Shown here piece by piece: positions 8,457 to 16,217 of a DNA stretch of 24,330 nucleotides. The DNA comes from JBDTNQ01 sp039933635 (lineage in GTDB: Bacteria; Acidobacteriota; Vicinamibacteria; Vicinamibacterales; SCN-69-37). The position numbers and the translations under genes are program-made. Every line of letters starts with the position of its first letter. Positions within the stretch are counted from its first letter, which is position 1. The notes beneath the pieces are model-generated. The model was given only the letters and a program-made list of their open reading frames with translations. It was not told the DNA's origin and ran no database searches. The stretch lies in contig JBDTNQ010000067.1 of assembly GCA_039933635.1 (NCBI GenBank), positions 1 through 24,330 on the forward strand. Reading direction: 5' to 3'.

Positions 8457-9533
8457 GTGGGACACACAGCATTCGACCGAAGACAATTCAATCAGCTCCT
8501 TGCCCTGTCGCTGGCCGGAGCAACGCTGCCCTTCGGTTCCCTGCTCGCGCAGGGCCGAAAGAGAAACATCGCCATCGGCCACACGGGCATCACCTGGCCG
8601 GCTCGTCCCCCTGGCGCGCGGCGCGGAGGCCCGCCACCGGCGACCGCCGGCGCCGATGCGCCAACGCCATCCGTCCCGCCGGTTCCAGTTCCGGCCGGAC
8701 CTTCGGCGGCCGACCTCCCTGCGGCAGCCGGTGCCCGCCGTGGGGGCGGACCGCCGCCACCCGACGCCGCATTGAACGAAGCCATCTTCAAGGACGTCTC
8801 GGAGCTCGGCTTCTCGGGTCTCGAGCTGTTCGACTGGCAAATCACCGGTCTTGAAAGTCAGGGCGTGCTCGGCGGTTTTGTCGATCGGTACAAACTGCCC
8901 CTGATCTCCAGCTACACCAGCATCAACCTGACTGACCCGGCGCGGCGCGCCGAGACGATCGCCGCCGCGGTCGTCGTCGCGAATATTCTCAAGAAATACG
9001 GAGGCAAGACGATCGTCATCGGGCCGAGCGGCCGCGTGGGCGGGCCCAGTTACAACTTCAACGATCACAAACAGAACATCGTCACAACGTTGAACGAACT
9101 GGGGAAAGCCATCACGGACGTCGGCCTCATCGCCGCCCTCCATCAGCACACGGGCACCGCGGTCGAGACGCGTGACGAGACCTACGCCACGATGGAAGCC
9201 GTCGACACCCGGTACGTCAAATTTGGACCCGACGTCGGCCAGCTCCAGAAAGGCGGCGTCGATCCGGTCGAGGTCGTCCGGACCTTCCTACCGGTCGTCC
9301 AGCACATGCATTTGAAAGACTGGGTCGGCGGACCAGCCATGGCCGGATACTGCGCCCTCGGCCTCGGTAAGGTCGATCTGGTCGGCATCCTCGACCTGAT
9401 GGAGGGCCGCACGCTCGGCGGCATGATCATGGTTGAGCTCGACAGCGGCGGCCAGATGCCGTACACGCCGCGCGAATCGGGCCGGATCGCGCACGACTGG
9501 CTCGTCAAGAACGGCGTCGCGATGAAGGCGTAG
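8457..9533 (+). CDS. Tat-exported sugar isomerase/epimerase-like TIM-barrel protein
   Basis: This 358-residue protein belongs to the xylose-isomerase-like / AP-endonuclease-2 TIM-barrel family. The GTG at 8457 is preferred because GGAGGG lies six bases upstream; a longer TTG start at 8412 has no site. The N-terminus has a twin-arginine motif (FDRRQFNQLLALSLAGA), so a folded, metal-loaded enzyme is probably exported by Tat. Between the first strand (IAIGHTGITW) and the first helix (LNEAIFKDVSELGFSGLEL) sits a 55-residue Pro/Ala/Gly/Arg-rich insert (about 48-105). Likely metal and catalytic residues are E123 (GLELFDW), the H229-x-H231 pair, D259 (FGPDVGQ), the HLKDW motif and E328 (MVELDSGG). 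Related proteins act on keto-sugars and 3-keto-glycosides. It is divergent from the PQQ/DUF1080 operon, which would suit that role, but the substrate is unknown. Confidence 0.85.
   Translation: MGHTAFDRRQFNQLLALSLAGATLPFGSLLAQGRKRNIAIGHTGITWPARPPGARRGGPPPATAGADAPTPSVPPVPVPAGPSAADLPAAAGARRGGGPPPPDAALNEAIFKDVSELGFSGLELFDWQITGLESQGVLGGFVDRYKLPLISSYTSINLTDPARRAETIAAAVVVANILKKYGGKTIVIGPSGRVGGPSYNFNDHKQNIVTTLNELGKAITDVGLIAALHQHTGTAVETRDETYATMEAVDTRYVKFGPDVGQLQKGGVDPVEVVRTFLPVVQHMHLKDWVGGPAMAGYCALGLGKVDLVGILDLMEGRTLGGMIMVELDSGGQMPYTPRESGRIAHDWLVKNGVAMKA
8598..8771 (+). repeat. Low-complexity Pro/Ala/Gly/Arg-rich coding insert
   Basis: This in-frame segment encodes a disordered loop between beta-strand 1 and helix 1 of the TIM barrel. 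The family fold does not need it. Similar segments occur in eight other proteins of the window. Confidence 0.75.
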
Positions 9534-9540
9534 CAGGAAA

Positions 9541-9576
9541 AGGCCGGGGCCGCCCGACAACGGGCCGCCCCGGCCT
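9541..9576 (-). terminator. Strong hairpin, probable rho-independent terminator
   Basis: A 16-bp stem with one mismatch and a 4-base loop lies between two convergent stop codons. Read on the minus strand it is followed by TTTTCC, so it fits termination of the PQQ dehydrogenase operon, 15 bp past its stop codon. On the plus strand the run of T is absent, although the hairpin may still slow readthrough from the TIM-barrel gene. Confidence 0.7.
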
Positions 9577-9591
9577 CTCACATGCGGTCGA

Positions 9592-11706
9592 CTACGGCAG
9601 CGCGTAAGCCAGCAGTTCTGCTCCGCCACTGTCGCTCACGGCGACGACGACGTACTGCTTGCCGTCAATCTGATAGCTCATGGGCGATCCGGTCTGCTTG
9701 GCCGGCATCTCGACTTCACCGGCATCGGCGCCCGTGAGCTTGTCGTAGGCACGAAGCAGCGCAACGCGCTTCCCGGCGTCGTTCGTGTGCACGCCACCTT
9801 CTCCCGCGATCAGCAGCGTCTTCGTCGCCAACACCCCAAGGAATGTGCGCCCGGGCTGGCCGGTTCGTGGCAGGTTCAATCCCTTGAGCGCCGGGTGATT
9901 CTTGATGTCGTCAGGCGTCGACGTGTGGGGCTTCTGCCACATGATGTCGCCGGTGTTCATGTTGTACGCCGTGATGCGATCGTACGGCGGCTTGATGAGC
10001 GGCAGCCCCTGCACGGTGGCGCCACCGCGACCGGGTCCGCCGGGCCCGAACCCGCCACCACGACCACCTCCCGGACCACCCGGCCCAGGACCAGCCGCGC
10101 GTCCGGCGGGTGGACCGGCAGGTGGACCTGCGGGTGGACCTGTCGGCGCCGCGCCGCCGGCGCGAGCCTGTCCCTGCACGTAGCCCATATCGGACTGGGC
10201 AGGGTTGGCCGGGACGTTGCCATTGAGAAAGATGGCCGAGTGCGAGTGGACATAGAGGAAGTTGTTGTCCGGGTCGAGCGAGCCGCCCGGCCAGTTCGCA
10301 CCGCCCGTGTCGCCGGGCACTTGCAGCGTGGCGAGCGGTCCGTCCAGCTTGCTGAACGCCGGCGGCGTGAACAACGGGCCCATCCGGTACCGCTTCGCCA
10401 CTTCGATCGCCTCGGCCTTGAGGGCGGGCGTCAGATCGAGCAGATCGTTTTCGGACACGCCCTGCATGTCGAACGGCGCCGGTCTGGTCGGGAACGGCTG
10501 CGTCGCGCTTGTCCGCTCGTTCGGAACATCGGACTGCGGCACGGGCCGCTCTTCCACCGGCCAGACGGGCTCACCGGTTTCGCGATTGAGGACGAACAGG
10601 AACGCTTGTTTCGTCGGCTGCGCGAGCGCCTTCACGCGGCGGCCGTTCACGTTCATGTCGAAGAGCATCGCCGCGCACGACGGGTCGTAGTCCCAGAGGC
10701 CGTGATGGACGAACTGGTAGTGCCATTTGCGGCGGCCCGTCTTGTAGTCGAGCGCCACCAGGCTTTCATCGAACAATGTATTGCCGGGTCGATTGCCTCC
10801 GTAGTAATCACCTGTCGGCATTTCCACGGGCACGTACACCAGGCCGAGTTCCGGGTCGGCGCTCATCTGTGACCAGGCGCCAGTGTTACCGTTCTTCTCC
10901 GCGGCGCCTTCGAGCCAGGTCTCGTACCCGAACTCGCCCGGTTTCGGAATCGTGTGGAAGATCCACAACCGCTTTCCCGTGCGCACGTCATACCCGCGCA
11001 CGTACCCGATCGCGTTGTGCATGGTGCGCGGCGCCCCTCCCGCCCGGTGTGCCGCTCCGACGATGATCACGTCGCCGACGACGAGCGGGGTGGCGTTCAG
11101 GCCAAGCTCGGCGGTGTTCAGATCCAGTTCCTGATCGTCCTCGAGCTTCAGGTCGACAACGCCCGCGTTGCCGAACGCAGGAATGGGAACACCCGTCTTC
11201 GCATCGAGCGCCAGCATCCGGTAGCCGGGCGTCACGTAGATGATGCGCCGGTCACTGCCGTTCGTCCCGGCCCAGTACGCGACGCCGCGTCCAGCGCCTG
11301 AGCGAGGCGCGTTCTGGCCGCGCACGCCTTCATCTTCCGTGTGCATCCACAGCATCTCGCCGGTCTTGGCGTTGAGCGCCACCGCCGCGCGGCGGGCGCC
11401 GGCCGTCGTGTACAGCACGCGGTCGATCAACAGCGGCGTGGCCGAATAGAGCGTGTCCGGGCGCGGCCCCAGGAAGTCCGTCTTCAGCCGCCAGGCGATT
11501 TCCAGCTTGTTGAAATTGTCCTTCGTGATCTGGTCCAGGGGCGAATAGCGGTGACTCGCCAGGTTGCCGCCATATGTGGGCCACTCGGTGCCAGGCGGCG
11601 CGGTCGGACCGGCCTGCGCCCCCGCTCCCGAACTGCGCGTGCTGAACCCGACGCTAGCGACAGCCAGCGCCACAAGAACACTGCCTGCAAGTCTCGGAAC
11701 CTTCAA
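9592..11706 (-). CDS. PQQ-dependent dehydrogenase, haem-free
   Basis: This 704-residue exported quinoprotein starts at a TTG (11706) with GGAG seven bases upstream; no better start is available. The signal peptide covers about residues 1-30. The propeller is of the glucose-dehydrogenase-like type: GRGVAYW at 139-145, HHGLWDYD at 334-341 (the homologous motif in the other gene is HHDLWDYD), GGANW at 468-472 and a C-terminal YQIDGKQYVVVA blade. It has no CxxCH. Where its paralogue at 5851-8178 carries a cytochrome domain, this protein has a Gly/Pro/Ala-rich stretch (about 516-562). A separate small cytochrome c gene lies 46 bp upstream in the same operon, so electrons probably leave through that partner. 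It is the last gene of the operon with the dehydratase and aldolase, suggesting it oxidises the sugar or sugar alcohol that feeds them. Confidence 0.9.
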   Translation of the reverse strand: MKVPRLAGSVLVALAVASVGFSTRSSGAGAQAGPTAPPGTEWPTYGGNLASHRYSPLDQITKDNFNKLEIAWRLKTDFLGPRPDTLYSATPLLIDRVLYTTAGARRAAVALNAKTGEMLWMHTEDEGVRGQNAPRSGAGRGVAYWAGTNGSDRRIIYVTPGYRMLALDAKTGVPIPAFGNAGVVDLKLEDDQELDLNTAELGLNATPLVVGDVIIVGAAHRAGGAPRTMHNAIGYVRGYDVRTGKRLWIFHTIPKPGEFGYETWLEGAAEKNGNTGAWSQMSADPELGLVYVPVEMPTGDYYGGNRPGNTLFDESLVALDYKTGRRKWHYQFVHHGLWDYDPSCAAMLFDMNVNGRRVKALAQPTKQAFLFVLNRETGEPVWPVEERPVPQSDVPNERTSATQPFPTRPAPFDMQGVSENDLLDLTPALKAEAIEVAKRYRMGPLFTPPAFSKLDGPLATLQVPGDTGGANWPGGSLDPDNNFLYVHSHSAIFLNGNVPANPAQSDMGYVQGQARAGGAAPTGPPAGPPAGPPAGRAAGPGPGGPGGGRGGGFGPGGPGRGGATVQGLPLIKPPYDRITAYNMNTGDIMWQKPHTSTPDDIKNHPALKGLNLPRTGQPGRTFLGVLATKTLLIAGEGGVHTNDAGKRVALLRAYDKLTGADAGEVEMPAKQTGSPMSYQIDGKQYVVVAVSDSGGAELLAYALP
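10107..10142 (-). repeat. 12-bp tandem repeat encoding Pro-Pro-Ala-Gly
   Basis: Three 12-bp units of the form CGGGTGGACCTG with two or fewer mismatches encode repeated GPPA on the minus strand, inside the low-complexity insert of the PQQ dehydrogenase. Such arrays change length by replication slippage without breaking the frame. Confidence 0.75.
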
Positions 11707-11752
11707 TGTTCGTCTCCAGTCATCGGAAGGTGATTCGTCCTATCGGCGCACA

Positions 11753-12175
11753 TCAGGGTTTCGTCCGTTCGAAGGTGATGTCGGCCAACTGCGCGCGGTC
11801 GATCGGCAACGCCGACGATCCACTGGGCATCTCCGATGAACGCAGGAGAAACGCCAGGACCTTGGCGGCTTCATCGGTGGAGACGGCCTGTGGCTCGTCT
11901 GGCGGCATGCTCTCGATGCGTTCGAGAAGCTTTCGCAATGTCTTGCCATGCCACGACTCCCGGAAGGACGCTCCGACGAGCGCCGGCGCCTTTTCCACGC
12001 CGCCGAGATCGTCGCCGTGGCATGTGGCGCACCGGTTGAAGTAGATCGTCTCGCCAGCGGTCGCCTGCTCGTCGGTATACACACCCGACCACACGGACTT
12101 CATGCCCTCCGCCCCCCAACCGCCGCCCGCGACAAGCCAGAGGACCACGAACACGCTGCGCTTCCAAACCTTCAT
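11753..12175 (-). CDS. Small secreted cytochrome c
   Basis: This 140-residue protein starts at ATG 12175, with GGAG eleven bases upstream. A Sec signal covers about residues 1-22 (cleavage near GWGAEG). A single-haem cytochrome c domain follows: CATCH at 49-53 within FNRCATCHGDDLGG, and a probable axial Met90 in ESMPPDEP. No other domain is present. It lies 32 bp after the dehydratase gene and 46 bp before the haem-free PQQ dehydrogenase, so it is the obvious electron acceptor for that enzyme. The larger reading frame up to 12622 is only an out-of-frame extension through the dehydratase gene. Confidence 0.9.
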   Translation of the reverse strand: MKVWKRSVFVVLWLVAGGGWGAEGMKSVWSGVYTDEQATAGETIYFNRCATCHGDDLGGVEKAPALVGASFRESWHGKTLRKLLERIESMPPDEPQAVSTDEAAKVLAFLLRSSEMPSGSSALPIDRAQLADITFERTKP

Positions 12176-12207
12176 CGGCGAGAGTTCTCCAGGTCGGTGA
12201 CGCGCGT

Positions 12208-13602
12208 CTACCAATGTGTGGGTGAGCCATCCGGCCGGCGGTAGGTCGGCCCCTGCGCGCCAGTCGAGATTTCTTCGATCGGTGTGAGCGTCTTCTCGTC
12301 GACCGTGACGCCGAGACCCGGCCGATCGTTTGGCCACACCTTGCCGTTCCGGACCTCCAGGAACTCCGACAGGTACGGCACCGGCCGGTCGCCCTGGTTG
12401 AACTCCATGAGCACCTGGCCCGGAAAGGCCGTCATCGTATGCATGTGGCCGGCGGTCGCAATCGGTCCCGTGAAGTGCGGCACGATGCCGACCTTGTGCC
12501 CGTCGCACAGCGCCATGATCTTGAGCATCTCGGTGATGCCGCCGACGTTCGGCAAGGAAGCGCGCGCGAAGTCGATGTCGCGATTCTCGACGAGCCGGCC
12601 GAAGTCGGCGCGAGTCCCCCACTCTTCACCGGCGGCGAGGGGGATCGTGGTCATCAGCCGGAGCTTCGGGATCTGCGTGAGAAATTGTTCCTCCCGCAAA
12701 GGATCTTCGGCGCAGAACGGCCGCATGGGCGCAATCAGATTGCACAACTCCACGGCCTCCTGGAAATCGAACTTCTGATGCACGTCGATCATCCAGTCAC
12801 CGTCCGGGCCGACGCCATCGCGAATCTGTTGAGCCGCCTCGGCAATCAGCCGAATCCGCTGGCGCGAGTTGAACACCGCGGGACCATCACCGCGTCCGGC
12901 TCCCGGACCAGCCCCCCGGCCAGCTCCCGGACCTGCGGGACCTCCCTGACGGCCACCGCCCGGACCTGACGGCAAGATCGCGCCGTCGACGCGGTAGACG
13001 CGATACCCCGCGGCCATCGTCGCCGCCGCGCGCTCCTTGAGGCCCATCGCCTGCGCATCGGCCGGCGGCACGAGCCCCGGCGGCAAACCATTGGTCGCGT
13101 AGAGCTCAATGTGCTCGCGCGCCTTGCCCCCGAACAACTGATACAACGGCGCGTTCAACGCCTTGGCCTTGATGTCCCAGAGCGCCATGTCGATGGCGCC
13201 GAGTGCATGCAGCCTCTCGCGTCCGGGAGAGTAGAACCCGTCCATGTACGCCGTCTGCCAGATCGCCTCGGTGTCGAACGCATTGCGCCCGATCACGCTG
13301 CGCGCCACATTGCGCACCGTGTCCGGCGAGCCGCCCTGGCCGACACCGGTGATACCGGCGTCGGTGTCGACGAGCAGGACCATGTTGCTCTGCGGAAACG
13401 CCTGCGGCCCGTTCGGCGCGTAGTTCGGCGGATAGAAGATCCGGATCTTCGTGATCCGCGCCGCGGGCAGCCGCGTGGCCGCCCGTGCCAGATCGGCGGG
13501 TGCCCGTGCACCCGCCGATCCAGCCGTGAGCGCCCTCGGCCGCGCCAGCACACCGGCCGCGGCCGCCAGACTCATTCCGAATGTCCTGCGACTGATGTTC
13601 AT
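12208..13602 (-). CDS. Tat-exported enolase-superfamily sugar-acid dehydratase-like enzyme
   Basis: This 464-residue protein starts at ATG 13602, with AGGAG six bases upstream. The N-terminus carries a Tat signal (ISRRTFGMSLAAAAG). The capping domain (about 50-165, with ALWDIKAKALNAPLYQLFGG) and barrel are those of the mandelate racemase/muconate lactonizing group. Metal ligands appear as D273 (MIDVHQKFD), E299 (CAEDPL) and E326 (AGEEWG). His275 in DxH and His376 in VPHF are as in D-galactonate/D-mannonate dehydratases. The position where many members have the dyad aspartate (PD before the GG turn) reads as ARASLPNVGG, so that Asp appears absent, more like mannonate-dehydratase relatives. A Gly/Pro/Ala/Arg-rich insert (about 211-240) splits the barrel near strand 2. 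It would convert an aldonate to a 2-keto-3-deoxy acid, the substrate type for the aldolase encoded just upstream. Confidence 0.87.
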   Translation of the reverse strand: MNISRRTFGMSLAAAAGVLARPRALTAGSAGARAPADLARAATRLPAARITKIRIFYPPNYAPNGPQAFPQSNMVLLVDTDAGITGVGQGGSPDTVRNVARSVIGRNAFDTEAIWQTAYMDGFYSPGRERLHALGAIDMALWDIKAKALNAPLYQLFGGKAREHIELYATNGLPPGLVPPADAQAMGLKERAAATMAAGYRVYRVDGAILPSGPGGGRQGGPAGPGAGRGAGPGAGRGDGPAVFNSRQRIRLIAEAAQQIRDGVGPDGDWMIDVHQKFDFQEAVELCNLIAPMRPFCAEDPLREEQFLTQIPKLRLMTTIPLAAGEEWGTRADFGRLVENRDIDFARASLPNVGGITEMLKIMALCDGHKVGIVPHFTGPIATAGHMHTMTAFPGQVLMEFNQGDRPVPYLSEFLEVRNGKVWPNDRPGLGVTVDEKTLTPIEEISTGAQGPTYRRPDGSPTHW

Positions 13603-13634
13603 CGCCTGCTCCTGTTCGCGGACGCCTGCAGCGC

Positions 13635-14783
13635 CTACCGCCCTCTTCCGCCCGATCCGGTCGCGGGTGCGGAAGACCCCGGTGCCAGTCCTCCCGGCAG
13701 TCCGATCAGCGGTTCCGCCTCAGGCTCTGGTGCGTTGTCGCGGCCCCTGCCGGCCGGCGGCGCTGCGCCTCGTGCCGGTCCACCGCCGCGCGCGGGCGGC
13801 GTCCATCCATCACGCGCCGGGCCGTTCTGTACCATGCGCGTGTCAGCACTGACCGCATAGCCGGTCAGGTACTGAGCCCCGGCGTTGCCGAAGTACTTGC
13901 CGTACTTGAGCGCCGCATCGTGGACCTTGATGACGGCGTCCTGATAGCGGGGATCGTTCTGCGCCCAGCCCGAAAAGCTCGACAGATCGTTGTTGCCGAG
14001 GATGACGGCGTCCACGCCGTGCGTCGCCGCGATCTCCTCGGCGTTGGCCACGCCCTCGAGCGTCTCGATCATCACGGTGACGAGCATGTTGTCGTTGACC
14101 GTCGCCCGGTAGTTGATGCCCGGCCACACCTGACCGAACGACCCGCCCCCTGAACTGCGGCGGCCGAACGGCGGATATCGCGAGTACCGGGCCGTGTCCC
14201 GCGCCTCGAGCGCATCGTCAACCGTCGGCACGATGATGCCAATCGCCCCGCTGTCGGTAGCCTTCTGAATACTCGACTCGAACGCGTCGGGCATCCGGAT
14301 CATCGGTGCAGCGCCAACGCCGGGACAGGCCAGCATCATTCGCCGTACCTCGTCCCACGACATCGTGCTGTGCTGCATCTCGAACCAGATGTAGTCGTAG
14401 TGCTTGCCAACCTCGCAGTAGAGTTCCGGGTTGTAGCTGGAGATGGTGTAGCTGGTGATCTGCTTGTCCTGAAACAGCAGTTCCTTGGCCTTGTTGTAAA
14501 ACGGACGCGGTGTGGCCGGATTGATCAGCGCCTTCACCTGCCAGCCCCAGCCGCGGGCGTCGGGCTTGGCCGGTGTCAACGTCCCGCCGATCAACGCGCC
14601 GTTCCCTGCCCCTGCAGGGCCGCGACCGCCACCCTGGCGACCTCCAGGAGCGCCCCCCGGCGCTGGGGCACCGGCCGGCGCTTGAGCCGGTGCGGGCGGA
14701 GCCCCTTGGCCCGCCGGGACCACCGTCATGAGACACGCCACTACGCAAAGAGCGACAACCAGACGCAACACTCTCAGAGACAT
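13635..14783 (-). CDS. Exported HpcH/HpaI-type 2-keto-acid aldolase-like protein
   Basis: This 382-residue protein starts at ATG 14783, with GGGAG seven bases upstream; an in-frame start at 14831 has no signal-like N-terminus. A Sec signal covers about residues 1-26. A Pro/Ala/Gly-rich linker (27-62) precedes the TIM-barrel aldolase domain (about 80-310). Residues expected for class II pyruvate aldolases are visible: His138 (EMQHS), Arg163 (IRMP), the PPFGRRS arginines near 207-209, metal ligand E240 (IETLEG) and metal ligand D266 (GNNDLS). A second disordered tail (about 325-382) closes the protein. The family splits 2-keto-3-deoxy or 4-hydroxy-2-keto acids into pyruvate and an aldehyde, normally in the cytoplasm, so the export signal is unusual. 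It is the first gene of the aldolase-dehydratase-cytochrome-PQQ operon. Active-site retention suggests a working enzyme, but the substrate is unknown. Confidence 0.85.
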   Translation of the reverse strand: MSLRVLRLVVALCVVACLMTVVPAGQGAPPAPAQAPAGAPAPGGAPGGRQGGGRGPAGAGNGALIGGTLTPAKPDARGWGWQVKALINPATPRPFYNKAKELLFQDKQITSYTISSYNPELYCEVGKHYDYIWFEMQHSTMSWDEVRRMMLACPGVGAAPMIRMPDAFESSIQKATDSGAIGIIVPTVDDALEARDTARYSRYPPFGRRSSGGGSFGQVWPGINYRATVNDNMLVTVMIETLEGVANAEEIAATHGVDAVILGNNDLSSFSGWAQNDPRYQDAVIKVHDAALKYGKYFGNAGAQYLTGYAVSADTRMVQNGPARDGWTPPARGGGPARGAAPPAGRGRDNAPEPEAEPLIGLPGGLAPGSSAPATGSGGRGR

Positions 14784-14995
14784 AGGAAGACTCCCTCTCG
14801 GCCGCGCACGATTCGTCGGCCACGCAGACATCCGAAAAATTGATGCGGCATCATCGCACAGACACGCGGACGCGAACGACCATCCGCGAGCGTGGCGGCG
14901 TCACCGCTGCTGATGGCGTCGAGGCCGCGCCCCGCTCTCTTCGACAATGCCGATTGCGACTCCGCGTATGATGTGGCGAAACGGGGAGGATTTTC
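14784..14995. promoter_or_regulatory. Divergent control region with a 13-bp palindrome
   Basis: This 212-bp region between the aldolase operon (minus) and an MBL-fold gene (plus) shows no coding content. TGATGCgGCATCA at 14841-14853 is a perfect inverted repeat and a candidate operator about 58 bp upstream of the aldolase start. TATGAT at 14967-14972 could be a -10 box for the plus-strand gene, with its GGAGG site at 14984-14988, but no clear -35 box precedes it. Confidence 0.4.
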
Positions 14996-16210
14996 ATGCG
15001 TGCTGCAGTCCTGACGATCGTGTGTCTGCTCGGCGGAATTGGCGCGGCGGCCGTGCAAACGCGCGCGAAGACGCTGGATGTCTATTACATCGACACGGAG
15101 GGGGGCCAGTCGACGCTCTTCGTCAGCCCGACCGGCGAATCGCTGCTCGTCGACACCGGCAACGGCGGCGACCGCGATCTCGGCCGCATCGTCGAGACCC
15201 TCAACGCCGCGGGTGTCAAGCAGATCGATCACCTGTGGACCACGCATTTCCACGGCGATCACGTGGGCGCGCTGCTCGCACTCGCCAAGCAGATGCCGGT
15301 CCTGCACTTCTACGATCACGGCAAGCCCCACCCGAACGATCGCATCATCTCGGCGGCCTTCCTGGCGTCGTATGAGGAACTGAGCCGTGGGAAACGGACT
15401 GTGGTCGTGCCGGGGGACAAGGTGCGCATGACCGGGCTCGACGTCACGGCCGTGGCGTCGGCCAACAAGTTTCTTCGATCGAACCTGCCGGGTGGCGGCC
15501 AACGCAACACGGCGTGCGCCGGTACGGGTGCGGCACAGAAGGACGAGTCGTCCTACATCGATCCGGATAACGGAGAGTCGGCGGGATTCGTGATGACCTA
15601 CGGCCGTTTCCGCACGGTCGATCTCGGCGACCTCACGTGGAACGGCGAACTCGACCTGATGTGTCCGACGAATCGTATCGGAACGGTCGACGTGTACCTG
15701 ACCTCGCATCACGGTCTCGAGCGTTCGGGCGCGCCCGCGCTCGTCCATGCGCTGCAGCCCCGCGTGGCCGTCATGAACAACGGCACCCGCAAAGGCGGCG
15801 CGCCGGACACGTTCCGCGTGCTGTATGAATCGCCTCGTCTCGAAGATCTGTGGCAGTTGCACTGGTCCTACAACGCGGGCCTCGACAACGCGCCCGCAAC
15901 CTTCGTCGCCAACATCGACGACAACGCGACGATTGCCGGCGTTCTCACCGCGCCGCCGCCAGCGCCGCGCGCCGGAGGGCCGGCCGGCGCCGGTCCAGCC
16001 GCGCCTCCCGCCGCCCAGATCCCGCAAGGCGCTCCACCACCCGGTGCCGGTGCGCCACCCGCGGGTCCCGGTCGTGGCGGACCTCCGGGAGGCGGCGCCG
16101 CGGCACACACCCCGGCGTATCTGATCAAGATCGCGGCGGAGCCGGACGGCACGTTCACGGTCACGAATACGCGCAACGGTTTCCATAAGACTTACCGGCC
16201 ACGAAACTGA
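14996..16210 (+). CDS. Exported MBL-fold metallo-hydrolase, ComEC-like type
   Basis: This 404-residue protein starts at ATG 14996, with GGAGG six bases upstream. A Sec signal covers about residues 1-24. The N-terminal region reads like the ComEC/Rec2-type MBL group (VYYIDTEGGQSTLF, LLVDTGNGG). The zinc motif is HFHGDH at 84-89, and a downstream SHHG lies at 237-240. Compared with the other MBL gene in the window (2672-3727) it is a different branch: it lacks TPGHTPG and has SHHG. Residues 319-370 form a Pro/Ala/Gly-rich insert before a short C-terminal beta segment. The substrate is unknown. Its stop codon lies only 7 bp from the stop codon of the convergent quinohaemoprotein gene. Confidence 0.85.
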   Translation: MRAAVLTIVCLLGGIGAAAVQTRAKTLDVYYIDTEGGQSTLFVSPTGESLLVDTGNGGDRDLGRIVETLNAAGVKQIDHLWTTHFHGDHVGALLALAKQMPVLHFYDHGKPHPNDRIISAAFLASYEELSRGKRTVVVPGDKVRMTGLDVTAVASANKFLRSNLPGGGQRNTACAGTGAAQKDESSYIDPDNGESAGFVMTYGRFRTVDLGDLTWNGELDLMCPTNRIGTVDVYLTSHHGLERSGAPALVHALQPRVAVMNNGTRKGGAPDTFRVLYESPRLEDLWQLHWSYNAGLDNAPATFVANIDDNATIAGVLTAPPPAPRAGGPAGAGPAAPPAAQIPQGAPPPGAGAPPAGPGRGGPPGGGAAAHTPAYLIKIAAEPDGTFTVTNTRNGFHKTYRPRN

Positions 16211-16217
16211 CCTGTCG

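Noticed and set aside
5905..8775. A 956-codon open frame on the plus strand opposite the PQQ dehydrogenase
   Set aside because: It is Arg-rich with no domain, runs antisense to a clearly real gene and extends across the divergent promoter. Long antisense frames are expected in GC-rich DNA.
12176..12622. N-terminal extension of the cytochrome c reading frame into the dehydratase gene
   Set aside because: The extra residues are out-of-frame translation of the dehydratase; the ATG at 12175 gives a proper signal peptide.
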